This document shows positions 18,430-27,356 of a stretch of 53,227 nt of DNA, one piece after another (position 1 is the stretch's first letter; each line of letters begins with the position of its first letter). Made by a program: the position numbers and the translations under genes. Source of the DNA: a candidate division FCPU426 bacterium. Lineage in GTDB: Bacteria > Oederibacteriota > JAAXVQ01 > JAUVAV01. The stretch lies in assembly GCA_030591525.1 (NCBI GenBank), contig JAUVAV010000020.1:1-53227 (forward strand), given 5' to 3'. Below the pieces are notes generated by a model that was not told the DNA's origin, did not search any database, and saw only the letters and a list, made by a program, of their open reading frames with translations.

Positions 18430-18996
18430 TTACCGGCTTAAATCATCCAACCGCAAGGGACGCGAAATATCAATATGTCCGGCCAGAGTCTCGGTTTCCT
18501 GTCCCCCGACCAAAAATTTAATGCTCTGTATCTCTTTGAAATTGTGGGTAAGCGTCTTCACTAGAGAACGCACGGCCCGCAATTCTTCGCAGGTTCCGGT
18601 GGCTTGATTATACTTAACGCGTTTTTCGAGGTCAAGAATCAGGATGCCGTTGCTTCGCAAATACAGGCTCCGTACTATCAAAGGCAAAGGCCAGAGAGTA
18701 GCCTGCGTTTTCCGGCGGGGTTTTTCCCCCATATTTTCGATTACCTGTTTGATCTGTTCCCGTAAAGCCGCGTGTTTGGAAACCCGGTCCGCCCGGGTTA
18801 AATACTTTTTTTCATTCGGAGAGGCAAAATAAAGCAAGATTTTTCGCCCCGCTTCCGATGAAATCATTTTCCGCTTCCCGGGAGGCGGCTCGGTCCGGGA
18901 TGAACAATAAAACATACCAACCAGGCCGCATATCAGCAGTACACCGCCAATCGCGCCGCCGGGCGCTACCCATTTATGCCAGGTCTTCTTTTTCAC
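18430..18996 (-). CDS. membrane-anchored GerMN-domain protein
   Basis: 188 residues with one N-terminal transmembrane segment (about 12-32) and a C-terminal GerMN-like domain (LYLRSNGILILDLEKRV ... LVKTLTHNFKEIQSIKFLVGGQ). GerMN domains occur in spore germination protein GerM and in many non-sporulating bacteria, often beside amidases. The start is GTG with AAGGTGAGG upstream. It overlaps closely with the amidase gene (gap of four bases), which suggests a joint role in peptidoglycan remodelling. A lipoprotein cysteine (FYCSS) is possible but weak. Confidence 0.75.
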   Translation of the reverse strand: MKKKTWHKWVAPGGAIGGVLLICGLVGMFYCSSRTEPPPGKRKMISSEAGRKILLYFASPNEKKYLTRADRVSKHAALREQIKQVIENMGEKPRRKTQATLWPLPLIVRSLYLRSNGILILDLEKRVKYNQATGTCEELRAVRSLVKTLTHNFKEIQSIKFLVGGQETETLAGHIDISRPLRLDDLSR

Positions 18997-19000
18997 AACC

Positions 19001-19735
19001 TCACCTTCCGGAAAAATAATTCACAATACCTTTTGCGATAATACCGGCAACTTTCCGGCGATAGGCATCATTTTCCAACCCGGATGATTTTAGTTTCATC
19101 CTGGCGGGAAATTCAATAAGTACGGCGGCGCTCCGCACCCCCGATAAAACCGCCAAAGGGGCGCGAATAAGTCCCAAATCTTTCTTCTCGGAAAAAGCTT
19201 CCGGCTCCCACCGCTGCCAGGTCTGTAGTAATTGCCTTCCTAATCTGCGACTCTCGGGCAACCGGCTGTTTTGGGCCAAATCCCAGGGCAGAATATTAAT
19301 CCCGGCCTGAACTTCCTGTTTGACGATCCGGGACAAGTCCGGATCTTTAATAAACCGGTTAATGTAAAACCACGGCTGGTCGGATTTCACCCCTCTTCGC
19401 GGCCCGGACAGGTGCAGGCTGATAAATACGTCCGCGGATTTACGATTGGCCAGAGTAGTGCGTTCCAGTATGGAAATGGCTATGTCACTCTTCCGCGTCA
19501 GAAATACTGCAATTCCCGATTGCGCTTGCAGCGCCCGCTGAACTTCCGTCGCCAGCTTAAATACCAGTTCCTTTTCCGGAAGGGCACCCTTGACCTTAAC
19601 CCCGCTATCCTGGCCGCCATGCCCTGGATCCAGAACCACAATTCGGCCGTCCTGATATTGGGCCCGAGCCGAACCCGGATATAATAAAAATGCCGCCCAG
19701 AGACATATTATGCCGATCAGCAATTCTTTCCGCAT
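19001..19735 (-). CDS. N-acetylmuramoyl-L-alanine amidase (Amidase_3)
   Basis: Zinc hydrolase that cuts the glycan-peptide bond of peptidoglycan. The signal peptide is about residues 1-25 (LLIGIICLWAAFLLYPGSARA). The first zinc histidine is in IVVLDPGHGGQDSG, the glutamate ligand is in LPEKELVFK, and the second histidine is in VFISLHLSG. The catalytic glutamate is probably in VLIEFPAR. I chose the ATG at 19735, directly after the accA stop. About 244 residues; no cell-wall-targeting domain is visible. Confidence 0.88.
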   Translation of the reverse strand: MRKELLIGIICLWAAFLLYPGSARAQYQDGRIVVLDPGHGGQDSGVKVKGALPEKELVFKLATEVQRALQAQSGIAVFLTRKSDIAISILERTTLANRKSADVFISLHLSGPRRGVKSDQPWFYINRFIKDPDLSRIVKQEVQAGINILPWDLAQNSRLPESRRLGRQLLQTWQRWEPEAFSEKKDLGLIRAPLAVLSGVRSAAVLIEFPARMKLKSSGLENDAYRRKVAGIIAKGIVNYFSGR

Positions 19736-19736
19736 G

Positions 19737-20705
19737 CTAACCATCAGCCGGTACAAAAAAACCGATCCGCCGGAACTTATTATAACGCTCTTCCAGCAAC
19801 TGGTCGATGTTTGCAGAGGTTAACCTTCCCAACTCTTTCACCAGGTGCTTTTTAACCGATTGAATAACCGCTCCGGGATCGCGATGACTGCCGCCGCGCG
19901 GCTCCGGGACGATTTCATCTATGATGCCCATTTTTTTTAGATCCGGAGCTGTTAACTTTAATATCTCGGAAGCCCGGGGAGCCTGGGCTCGATCTTTCCA
20001 GAGAATCGCCGCGCAGCCTTCCGGCGTAATCACGGTATAGGCTGCGTGGTTCAACATCAAAACCCGGTCGCCGACCCCGATTCCCAGGGCTCCTCCACTG
20101 CCCCCTTCACCTATGATCACTACCACAATCGGCACACGCAAAGTCGACATTTCACTGAGATTCCGGGCAATGGCCTCGGCCACGCCGCGTTCCTCGCCTT
20201 CCAGACCGGGAAAGGCGCCGGCCGTATCCACCAGCGTAATTATGGGCATACCGAACTTTTCCGCAAATTTCATCAGTCGCCGCGCTTTGCGATAGCCTTC
20301 GGGCAGGGGAAGTCCAAAATTGTAATAAAGATTTTCCTTGGTATCGCTTCCCTTCTGGGTCCCGATAACCATAACCGGTTTCTTTTCCAGCCAGGCCACC
20401 CCGCCTATCATGGCCCGGTCGTCGATAAACGCCCGGTCGCCGTGCATTTCTATAAAGTCTTCAAAGCATCCCTTAATATAATCCAGCGTATGCGGCCGTT
20501 GGGGATGACGGCTGATCTGAACAATCTGCCACGGAGTAAGATTGGTATAAACTTCGTCCCGTAGTTTTTCAGCCCTTTCCTCCAACTGTTTAATTTCGTC
20601 TTCCAGGTTAAGCGACTGGTCGTCCGTAAAACTCCGTAGTTCCTCGATCTTTTTTTCCAACTCTATAATGGCCTTTTCAAATTCCAGGCCGTTTTCCTGA
20701 GCCAT
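19737..20705 (-). CDS. accA: acetyl-CoA carboxylase carboxyltransferase subunit alpha
   Basis: With AccD it carboxylates acetyl-CoA, supplying malonyl-CoA to the fab genes at the start of the window. The N-terminal coiled coil (EFEKAIIELEKKIEEL) and the crotonase-like core (GTQKGSDTKENLYYNFG, DTAGAFPGLEGEERG, GEGGSGGALGIGVGD) are typical. The ATG at 20705 gives 322 residues. It follows porB by eight bases, an unusual neighbour. accD, accB and accC are not in the window. Confidence 0.95.
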   Translation of the reverse strand: MAQENGLEFEKAIIELEKKIEELRSFTDDQSLNLEDEIKQLEERAEKLRDEVYTNLTPWQIVQISRHPQRPHTLDYIKGCFEDFIEMHGDRAFIDDRAMIGGVAWLEKKPVMVIGTQKGSDTKENLYYNFGLPLPEGYRKARRLMKFAEKFGMPIITLVDTAGAFPGLEGEERGVAEAIARNLSEMSTLRVPIVVVIIGEGGSGGALGIGVGDRVLMLNHAAYTVITPEGCAAILWKDRAQAPRASEILKLTAPDLKKMGIIDEIVPEPRGGSHRDPGAVIQSVKKHLVKELGRLTSANIDQLLEERYNKFRRIGFFVPADG

Positions 20706-20713
20706 TATCGGAA

Positions 20714-21649
20714 TTACGCCCCTTCTCCGCACCTTTGTAATAAATCATGCCAGCGGCGGTCAACTTCTTCCTGGATTTGCTTTACCAGGGTTTCATTCTC
20801 CGGCTTCAACAAATGCCGAAAACGGTTCTGGGTTTTATAAAAATCCGTAATCGGCTTTTTTTCTTTTATCTTGCGGGTGAGTTTCCAGCGGCCCTCTACC
20901 ACTTCATATATCGGCCAAAGACATGTTTCCACTGCCAAACGGGCGATTTCCATGGTTTGGGCGGGATCAGAACCCCATCCCAGGCGGCAGGGAGTATAAA
21001 CATTCAGGAATTTCGGTCCGACCTTACCAAAAATCTGGTCAGCCTTGCGCATTAAATCAATATGGAATCCCACCGAGGCCTGGCCGGCATAGACCACATC
21101 ATGCGCGGCTATGATGGCGGTCAAGTCCTTGGGAAACTGGATTTTCCCGGGTATGACTTTACCGGCCGGGGAGGTCGTGGTATGCCCGCCTTGGGGCGTA
21201 GCCGAGGAGCGCTGGACTCCGGTATTCATATAAGCCTCGTTGTTATAGCAAATATACAGGATATTATGCCGGCGTTCCATGGCCCCGGAAAGGGCCTGGA
21301 GACCTATATCGTATGTTCCGCCGTCCCCGCCGATAGCCACAAAATTCATTTCCTGTTCCGCCGGCAAGCGGCCCTGCTTTTTTAAAGCCTGATAGGCGGT
21401 CTCAATTCCCGAGATAGTAGCGGCCGAGTTCTCAAAGGCGCTGTGGATAAAATTTCCCCGCCAGGCAGTGAAAGGATAAATGGTAGTAGCTATTTCCATA
21501 CAGCCGGTAGCGCAGGTAGTAACCACCGGCGCCGGGGACTGTCCGTAAATCATTTTAATAATCTGCGGAAAACCACAGCCCGCGCATGCCCGGTGGCCGC
21601 CGGCTAATCCGACTTTGTTCTGACTGGACATCTGTTTCAGATTCTGCAT
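20714..21649 (-). CDS. porB: 2-oxoacid:ferredoxin oxidoreductase, beta subunit
   Basis: Thiamine-diphosphate subunit. CAGCGFPQI and the cofactor motif GDGGTYDIGLQAL...NNEAYMNTG are present, together with the TPQGGHTTTSPAGKV segment of pyruvate or 2-ketoisovalerate oxidoreductases. The protein is 311 residues, with AAGGAG before the ATG. It is the last por gene in the order gamma, delta, alpha, beta. Pyruvate is the most probable substrate, but branched-chain 2-oxoacids are possible. Confidence 0.94.
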   Translation of the reverse strand: MQNLKQMSSQNKVGLAGGHRACAGCGFPQIIKMIYGQSPAPVVTTCATGCMEIATTIYPFTAWRGNFIHSAFENSAATISGIETAYQALKKQGRLPAEQEMNFVAIGGDGGTYDIGLQALSGAMERRHNILYICYNNEAYMNTGVQRSSATPQGGHTTTSPAGKVIPGKIQFPKDLTAIIAAHDVVYAGQASVGFHIDLMRKADQIFGKVGPKFLNVYTPCRLGWGSDPAQTMEIARLAVETCLWPIYEVVEGRWKLTRKIKEKKPITDFYKTQNRFRHLLKPENETLVKQIQEEVDRRWHDLLQRCGEGA

Positions 21650-21674
21650 ATACGACTCCTTCGATTAAAAATAT

Positions 21675-22916
21675 TTATTCCCTTACACCCCAATATACTA
21701 CCCGGGAATTAAGGTCTTTTGGTTCCCCGGCCTGCAAGGTTTGCTCCAGAATTTGTTCCAGTTCCTTAAAGTGGATGTCCCGCCCGCCTAACCCATAGAT
21801 ATAATTTATTAATTTCGGATGTTGGCCCGCATCATATAAAGCGGATTTAATTTCCGTGGCCAGCGGTCCGGCCTGGGCGTTAAAGGAATCCGAGCGGTCC
21901 ATTACGGCAATGGCCGGAACATGCGCCAGCGCCTTAACCAACTCCTCGGCCGGAAAAGGCCGGAATACCCGCAATTTCAAGAGACCCGCCTTAATCCCAC
22001 GCTCACGAAGATTTTCAATTGCCACGCGGGCGGTCCCGGCCGTGGAACCGAGAGCCACCATAACCACTTCCGCATCCTCCAAATGGACGCCTTCGAAAAA
22101 GCCATATGTCGTTCCGAATTTATTCCCGAACTCCCGGCCGATTTCCAGAATCACTTTTTTGGCGGCGCGCATGCCTTCATAAGCAGCCCGGCGATGCTCG
22201 AAATAGAAATCCTGAAGATCAGCGGCTCCCAGGGTGAAGGGCTTACGGTTATCCAAAAGCGTAAAAGCCGGCTTATATTCTCCGATGAACTGCCGGACGG
22301 CCTCATCGGGATAAATCTCGATATTTTCCATACCATGACTGATGATAAACCCATCGGTGCTGGCCCAGGCTGGCAGAAGTACATCCGGATGCTCGGCAAT
22401 GCGAACCGCCTGGATCAAATTATCATAAGCTTCCTGCGCGTTTTCTGAAAATAACTGAATCCAGCCTGAATCCCGGCCACCCATGGTATCGCTATGATCG
22501 CAGTGAATATTAATCGGGCTGGATAAAGCCCGGTTCACTTCGGCCAGAACAATCGGGAGCCGGTAACCGGCGGCAATATAAAGCATCTCGTACATCAGGG
22601 CCAGACCCTGGGAAGAAGTGGCTGTCATAGTGCGGGCACCCGATGACGCCGAGCCGATACAAGCCGACATGGCGGAATGTTCGGATTCGACCGTAATAAA
22701 CTCCGTCTTCACCAGGCCGTCATTCACAAAATTCGCGAAAATTTGCACTATTTCCGTGGCCGGGGTGATCGGGTAAGCGGCGCAGACATCAGGATTTATC
22801 TGGCGCATGGCTTCGGCCATGGCTTCATTGCCGGTCCTGGCCTGAAATTCTTTTTTCTGCTCTGCCTTCCCGGTGGTTCCGGAAGAGCTCATGGTTTCTA
22901 TTGCCTTTTCCATCAC
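21675..22916 (-). CDS. porA: 2-oxoacid:ferredoxin oxidoreductase, alpha subunit
   Basis: Large non-cofactor subunit pairing with PorB. Family motifs CAAYPITPATEIVQ, EHSAMSACIGSASSGARTMTATSSQG and the C-terminal VMDRSDSFNAQAGPLATEI are present. It has 413 residues from the GTG at 22916; the next codon is ATG (22913), and GGAGG precedes both. The N-terminus has about 25 extra polar residues compared with many PorA proteins. It is separated from porD by 193 bases holding a palindrome. Confidence 0.94.
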   Translation of the reverse strand: MMEKAIETMSSSGTTGKAEQKKEFQARTGNEAMAEAMRQINPDVCAAYPITPATEIVQIFANFVNDGLVKTEFITVESEHSAMSACIGSASSGARTMTATSSQGLALMYEMLYIAAGYRLPIVLAEVNRALSSPINIHCDHSDTMGGRDSGWIQLFSENAQEAYDNLIQAVRIAEHPDVLLPAWASTDGFIISHGMENIEIYPDEAVRQFIGEYKPAFTLLDNRKPFTLGAADLQDFYFEHRRAAYEGMRAAKKVILEIGREFGNKFGTTYGFFEGVHLEDAEVVMVALGSTAGTARVAIENLRERGIKAGLLKLRVFRPFPAEELVKALAHVPAIAVMDRSDSFNAQAGPLATEIKSALYDAGQHPKLINYIYGLGGRDIHFKELEQILEQTLQAGEPKDLNSRVVYWGVRE

Positions 22917-23044
22917 TTCTCATCCTCCTGCGTTTATGTCTTTAATTAAAATTTGTAATATATTAGTTATAAATTTTGCTACACGTAAATATTTCGTGCT
23001 GATTTTTCAACCCTTCAAAAACTGAGATATGCCAGCCACGGGAT

Positions 23045-23073
23045 GTAGGGGGCGTTTAATTAAACGCCCCTAC
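23045..23073. repeat. GTAGGGGGCG hairpin inside the por operon
   Basis: GTAGGGGGCGTTTAA and TTAAACGCCCCTAC form a near-perfect palindrome in the porD-porA gap, the same sequence as at 18238-18265. It could stabilise mRNA ends or be a mobile hairpin repeat. Confidence 0.7.
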
Positions 23074-23109
23074 AACTGCCTGACTCACCCTAACTAACGG
23101 CAAAATATA

Positions 23110-23409
23110 TTATGCCCCGTTCTTGGGCTTCATAGTAATGGACTTCGGTTTGGAGGGACACTCATGGACGCAGATCCCGCATCCCTTACAGTAGTCCAAA
23201 TTCACTCCTGTGATCTTGCCATCCTTGACTTCCCAACAATCATCCGGACAGGCAATCCAGCAGGCCAGGCAATTTATGCAGGTCTCAGAATTCCAGACCG
23301 GGACCTCGGTAGCCCAGGCGCCGGTTTTAAACTGCTCTGAAGTGGCGGCGTCCAGAAGATTGCCATGCTTAAATGATTTCCAGCCGGGTTTAACAGTCGG
23401 TGTACTCAT
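23110..23409 (-). CDS. porD: 2-oxoacid:ferredoxin oxidoreductase, delta subunit (2x[4Fe-4S])
   Basis: Ferredoxin-like subunit of 99 residues moving electrons from the active site to ferredoxin. It carries two CxxCxxCxxxC-type clusters, starting at CINCLACWIAC and CKGCGICVHEC. The N-terminus (MSTPTVKPGWK ... WATEVPVW) is typical of PorD. Its ATG overlaps the porC stop (TAATG), pointing to coupled translation. Confidence 0.95.
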   Translation of the reverse strand: MSTPTVKPGWKSFKHGNLLDAATSEQFKTGAWATEVPVWNSETCINCLACWIACPDDCWEVKDGKITGVNLDYCKGCGICVHECPSKPKSITMKPKNGA

Positions 23410-23984
23410 TAAATCTTTACCTCCTCGTAGGCGCGCCGGATGGCTGCCATATTGCCCTCCACGATTTCCGGACGATTCTTGAATTTTTTCTCCATTTTAT
23501 GTTTGGTATCTTCCAGCATGCTCTCAAAGTTCATTAAATTGGTAGCCTTAAGCAATGCGCCCATCATGGGCGTATTAGGGACATTCTTTTTAACCGTTTC
23601 CATGGCAATGGCCGAGGCATTCACCGTATAAAGTTTTTGCCCTTGCCAATTTATGTGTTGACGGATTTCATCCGGACTCTGGGAAGTGTTAATCAGGAGA
23701 ACCCCGTCCTCGCTCAGGCCGGCAGTGACGTCTACACACTCCATCAAGGAGGCATCAAGCACTACTACCACTTCGGGATTAGTCACCGAACAGTGCAAAG
23801 TTATGGGTTCATCGCTGATGCGGTCAAAAGATTGAACCGGCGCACCCATCCGTTCCGGACCATACTCCGGAAAAGCCTGAACAAATTTTCCGGTCCGGAT
23901 GGCGGCTTCACCGAGCAGCAACGCCGCGGTCTTGGCGCCCTGGCCTCCTCGTCCGTGCCAACGAATTTCCAGCATATTTTTCAT
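23409..23984 (-). CDS. porC: 2-oxoacid:ferredoxin oxidoreductase, gamma subunit
   Basis: 191 residues with the family start EIRWHGRGGQGAKTAA and the internal segment QAFPEYGPERMGAPVQSF. First gene of the por set; GGGAG lies 11 bases before the ATG. There are 136 bases between recR and this gene, holding a terminator-like hairpin, so por may be a separate transcript. Confidence 0.94.
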   Translation of the reverse strand: MKNMLEIRWHGRGGQGAKTAALLLGEAAIRTGKFVQAFPEYGPERMGAPVQSFDRISDEPITLHCSVTNPEVVVVLDASLMECVDVTAGLSEDGVLLINTSQSPDEIRQHINWQGQKLYTVNASAIAMETVKKNVPNTPMMGALLKATNLMNFESMLEDTKHKMEKKFKNRPEIVEGNMAAIRRAYEEVKI

Positions 23985-24025
23985 TAAATACTATCTCCCT
24001 TCCTTATTTTTAACCAAGGTTTCAT

Positions 24026-24053
24026 AAAAATCCCCCGCCCCAAAAAAGGGGGG
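24026..24053 (-). terminator. possible terminator after recR
   Basis: On the minus strand CCCCCC, a T6 loop and GGGGCGG form a short GC-rich stem followed by TTTTT. It lies between the recR stop and porC. Confidence 0.45.
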
Positions 24054-24120
24054 AATTAAAAAAACCAAATTATACGCTTCTTCCAGGAAAAATCAAGCAG
24101 GTTTTGGCGCTTAAGACGGA

Positions 24121-24714
24121 TTATAACTCACGGCGTCCGCCCAGAGCCCGGGTAATGGTTATATCATCAGCGTATTCCAGATTCCCATTGGCCGGCAATC
24201 CACTAGCCAGACGAGTAACTTTGACTCCCAGGGGTTTAAGCAGCTTTCCGAGGTAAATGGCTGTAGCTTCACCCTCAACATCCGGATTAGTTCCTATAAT
24301 AACCTCCCCAACCCGGCTGTTTTGCAAACGTCGTAACAATTCCGTGATTTTCAGATCATCCGGTCCCATGCCGTCCAGCGGCGAGAGCGTTCCCATCAGG
24401 ACGTGATATAGTCCGTTAAAAGCCCGGGTCCGTTCCAGCGAAAAAACGTCGTTGGGTTCCTCTACGACACAAATCAGTGCTGAATCGCGCCGGGGATTAC
24501 TGCAAATCGAGCAGATCTCATTTTCGCACAGTGAAAAACAGATCGAACAATAACGAATAGTCTCCTTGGCTTCGATCAGCGTATGGGCCAGCCGTTCCAC
24601 TTCAGCCCGTTCCTGGCGAAGCAGGTAAAATGCCAGCCGCTGGGCAGTCTTGGGCCCTATGCCCGGCATGCGGCCCAATTCATCAATCATACGTGCTAAA
24701 ATCCCGGAATACAT
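24121..24714 (-). CDS. recR: recombination protein RecR
   Basis: Acts with RecFO in gap repair. The N-terminal helix-hairpin-helix (GRMPGIGPKTAQRLAFYLL), a C4 zinc finger (CSICFSLC ... CSIC) and a Toprim domain (ICVVEEPNDVFSLER, with GTNPDVEGEATA) appear in order. At 197 residues it has standard length. It lies 29 bases after dnaX. The usual ybaB gene between dnaX and recR is missing here. Confidence 0.97.
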   Translation of the reverse strand: MYSGILARMIDELGRMPGIGPKTAQRLAFYLLRQERAEVERLAHTLIEAKETIRYCSICFSLCENEICSICSNPRRDSALICVVEEPNDVFSLERTRAFNGLYHVLMGTLSPLDGMGPDDLKITELLRRLQNSRVGEVIIGTNPDVEGEATAIYLGKLLKPLGVKVTRLASGLPANGNLEYADDITITRALGGRREL

Positions 24715-24743
24715 AACAGAGTGTCATGCCCCTCTCTTTCTTC

Positions 24744-26468
24744 TTATTTCCCGTTCGAGGGATTAGACGTAACCTCCACGATCCGGCCTCCGAACATTTC
24801 CAGAGTTTTACGGACCAGGGGTTCACGTTGGGCTATTTCCTCGAACTCCTTTTCCCGGCCAGGTTTATTTTCGGCCTCTGCTTCCCCGGTTCGGGAAACC
24901 TGCTTAGATCCTTTCACGTGTATACGAGTCGCACGTCCCAGCACCTTTTCCAGAACTTTTCCAATGACTTTACGGGATTCCTCTTTTTGTAAGCTGGCGG
25001 CATGATAATCAGACGTACAATTTATTTCCACCCGCCCTTCCTCGGCAGCGGTTATTTTCACATCCCGCAGTAATGCTTGCAGCACACGGTTTTCCTGTCC
25101 AACAGCTTTCATAATATCCGGCCAACTGGCCCGGACTTCATCTAAATAAGAATCCGGAGCCGCATCCTCCAGAGAGTCCACTATTAAGGCCGGCTCGCCT
25201 TCCTCGGAAGGCTTTTCCTCTTCTGCGACTACTGCCGGGCGGTTCCTTGCGGAGCTTGCTTCAGCCGCCGCGGTAGTTGTTCCTGCCGGCGGCGGAGCCA
25301 TAACTTTATCCGGCCCTTCCGCCCAACGGGTTTCCAAGGCGTTTAATTGCTGCCACAGGAATTCCAAGGAGATCACCCGCTCAGCCGCGCAAAGCCGGAC
25401 CAGCAGAAGTTCTAAAACCACCCGGGGATTCTGGGTACGCCGCAACTCATCATCCGTGGCAGCAGCCAGTTTGGCCAGGCTGGTCAGCTCCTCGGACGCA
25501 AACAGGCGTGATTGCCGGGCCACGGCTTCCAGCATATTCGAGGCCAAATCCAGAACCTGATCCAGACAATCCGGCATAACCTGCGCTACCACCAGGCTGC
25601 GCCAATACTCGACCCAGTCCTTCATGAACTGACGCAGATCCGCACCCGAATCCACCAGCCGGTTGATAATGCTTAAGGCCCGGGCGGCATCACGTTCGGC
25701 AATCGCATCCACCAGATCAATGTAAATCTGGGTATCCACCAGGCCTAAAACCGTCACTACATCTGCGGCTTCAATCCGGCTGCCGCTGAAACTTACTATC
25801 TGATCAAACAGGCTCTGGGCGTCGCGCAGACTGCCATCCGCGCCCCGCGCCACCTGGTGCAAAGCTTCCTCGTCAATCGTAATGTTTTCGGCCGCAGCCA
25901 TAACCGCCAGCCGCTCGGTTATCTCCTTGGCCGGAATGCGCCGAAAATCAAAACGCTGGCAACGGCTCACAATAGTAGCCGGCACCTTATGGGATTCCGT
26001 GGTAGCCAGGATAAAAATGGAATGGGCCGGAGGCTCTTCCAGGGTTTTAAGCAGAGCGTTAAAAGCCGCATTGCTCATCATGTGAACTTCGTCGATAATC
26101 ATAACCTTGTAACGGCAAGTCATGGGCGCATAGCGCACTTTTTCCCGAAGTTCGCGGGCATCGTCCACCAGTCCATTGGAAGCAGCGTCGATTTCAATCA
26201 CATCGGTTACCCTACCGCCCATGATTTCTTCACAGCGCACACAATGATTACAGGGTTCCCCCTCTACGGGTGAAATGCAATTAACCGCTTTGGCCAGCAG
26301 ACGCGCCGTGGTGGTTTTGCCTACTCCCCGAGGACCGGTAAAAAGGTAGGCGTGGGAAATCCGGTTGGCCAGGATGGCATTTTTCAAGGTCCGGACAATA
26401 TGTTCCTGTCCTACTACGGATTCAAAAGTCTGCGGACGCCATTTCCGCGCCATGACAATATAAGACAT
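24744..26468 (-). CDS. dnaX: DNA polymerase III subunit gamma/tau
   Basis: Clamp-loader ATPase. Walker A (FTGPRGVGKTT, about 43-53), a four-cysteine zinc module (CISPVEGEPCNHCVRC), Walker B (MIIDEVHMM) and the SRC sensor (IVSRCQRFDF) are all present. At 574 residues it has a full tau-like C-terminus with a Pro/Ala/Glu-rich linker near 395-430. I saw no A-rich slippery site that would produce a gamma form. GAGG precedes the ATG. Confidence 0.96.
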   Translation of the reverse strand: MSYIVMARKWRPQTFESVVGQEHIVRTLKNAILANRISHAYLFTGPRGVGKTTTARLLAKAVNCISPVEGEPCNHCVRCEEIMGGRVTDVIEIDAASNGLVDDARELREKVRYAPMTCRYKVMIIDEVHMMSNAAFNALLKTLEEPPAHSIFILATTESHKVPATIVSRCQRFDFRRIPAKEITERLAVMAAAENITIDEEALHQVARGADGSLRDAQSLFDQIVSFSGSRIEAADVVTVLGLVDTQIYIDLVDAIAERDAARALSIINRLVDSGADLRQFMKDWVEYWRSLVVAQVMPDCLDQVLDLASNMLEAVARQSRLFASEELTSLAKLAAATDDELRRTQNPRVVLELLLVRLCAAERVISLEFLWQQLNALETRWAEGPDKVMAPPPAGTTTAAAEASSARNRPAVVAEEEKPSEEGEPALIVDSLEDAAPDSYLDEVRASWPDIMKAVGQENRVLQALLRDVKITAAEEGRVEINCTSDYHAASLQKEESRKVIGKVLEKVLGRATRIHVKGSKQVSRTGEAEAENKPGREKEFEEIAQREPLVRKTLEMFGGRIVEVTSNPSNGK

Positions 26469-26596
26469 ACCAACCTCGCAAATTTAGAGTTCAAGAAATC
26501 GTCTGGAAAGAATTACGTATCGTGGGTGGATATATTACTATAGACCCACCGGATTGTGTAAAATATTTTTCGGAAAAACCGAACGTGCCACGGCTC

Positions 26597-26779
26597 TTAC
26601 TTAATCCGGAACGGCACCCGAACAACCTGGAGTCGCTTTTGCTTGGTAAGCGCCTTGCGTATCCGGCTGGTCATGCATTGTTCTAAATTAAAAGCCACAA
26701 ATTCCAGGTAGGCGTCCATGCTCAGCCGCTTCCGGGAGGAAGGTAAATTTTTAATAACCGGCAGTCTTAATTTATGCAC
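26597..26779 (-). CDS. small protein paired with nucleotidyltransferase
   Basis: 60 residues, basic, not recognised. Its GTG start overlaps the preceding nucleotidyltransferase stop by eight bases, which argues for a coupled pair. The middle part (LSMDAYLEFVAFNLEQ) looks helical, and the C-terminus is strongly basic (KALTKQKRLQVVRVPFRIK). It could be a small partner or substrate of the nucleotidyltransferase. The 128 bases between it and dnaX show nothing further. Confidence 0.5.
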   Translation of the reverse strand: MHKLRLPVIKNLPSSRKRLSMDAYLEFVAFNLEQCMTSRIRKALTKQKRLQVVRVPFRIK

Positions 26780-27320
26780 GGCTTTTCAAGCTCTCCATAA
26801 CGGCACGATAGATTTTTTCATCGGCATATTTTAAGCAAAGCTTCTCAAATTTCCTGGTCTTATAATCGACCCTGTTCAATTGAATAAGATTCAAGACATC
26901 CGGCAAATCCTTAAACAAGCGCTGGTTGGGATTATTTTTCATGGCATGCAATTTAAGCGCCAGGAGGTGCTCCAGGGAGGGAATATAAAATTCCTCGCCC
27001 GCCAGTTTAATTTTCTTTCCGGACCGTATCATTTTCCGAAGCGTTTCCCGGTCAACAAACAGAAAATCAAGATCCATCCGGTCTTTTTCTTTATGACCAA
27101 GCCTGGCAAAAACGTCCCGGACAAATTCCTCTCGATACCCGGCTTGTTTTAAAACCGGCTTTATTTTCTCAAAGCCTTCCGGCGTGATTAAAAAATCAAC
27201 GTCCAGTGTTTGCCGGGTCACTTTATAATAATTGATAGCAAATCCGCCAATTAAAAGACAGGAAATTTTTTCCTTTTTGGCGACCTGCGAAACAATGTGA
27301 AAAATTTCGTCAAACTTCAT
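26772..27320 (-). CDS. nucleotidyltransferase-fold protein (AbiEii-like)
   Basis: 182 residues. The polymerase-beta-type core is visible: LLIGGFAINYY, then the metal-binding pair in TLDVDFLI, and a C-terminal region IPSLEHLLALKLHAMKN...KDLPDVLNLI, as in AbiEii/DUF1814-type proteins. It is shorter than the AbiEii-like protein at 45244. GAGGGG precedes the ATG, and a good promoter lies upstream, so with the 60-residue gene it forms its own transcript. A toxin or tRNA/protein-modifying role is inferred from the fold only. Confidence 0.75.
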   Translation of the reverse strand: MKFDEIFHIVSQVAKKEKISCLLIGGFAINYYKVTRQTLDVDFLITPEGFEKIKPVLKQAGYREEFVRDVFARLGHKEKDRMDLDFLFVDRETLRKMIRSGKKIKLAGEEFYIPSLEHLLALKLHAMKNNPNQRLFKDLPDVLNLIQLNRVDYKTRKFEKLCLKYADEKIYRAVMESLKSRA

Positions 27321-27356
27321 ACCGACCCCTCGACCTTGACCGAATGGACTAACGGT

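Noticed and set aside
24744-25400. programmed frameshift in dnaX producing gamma
   Set aside because: No A-AAA-AAG slippery sequence was seen in the expected part of the gene.
26469-26596. possible SRP RNA near dnaX
   Set aside because: I looked for the conserved SRP RNA tip in the gap next to dnaX and did not find it.
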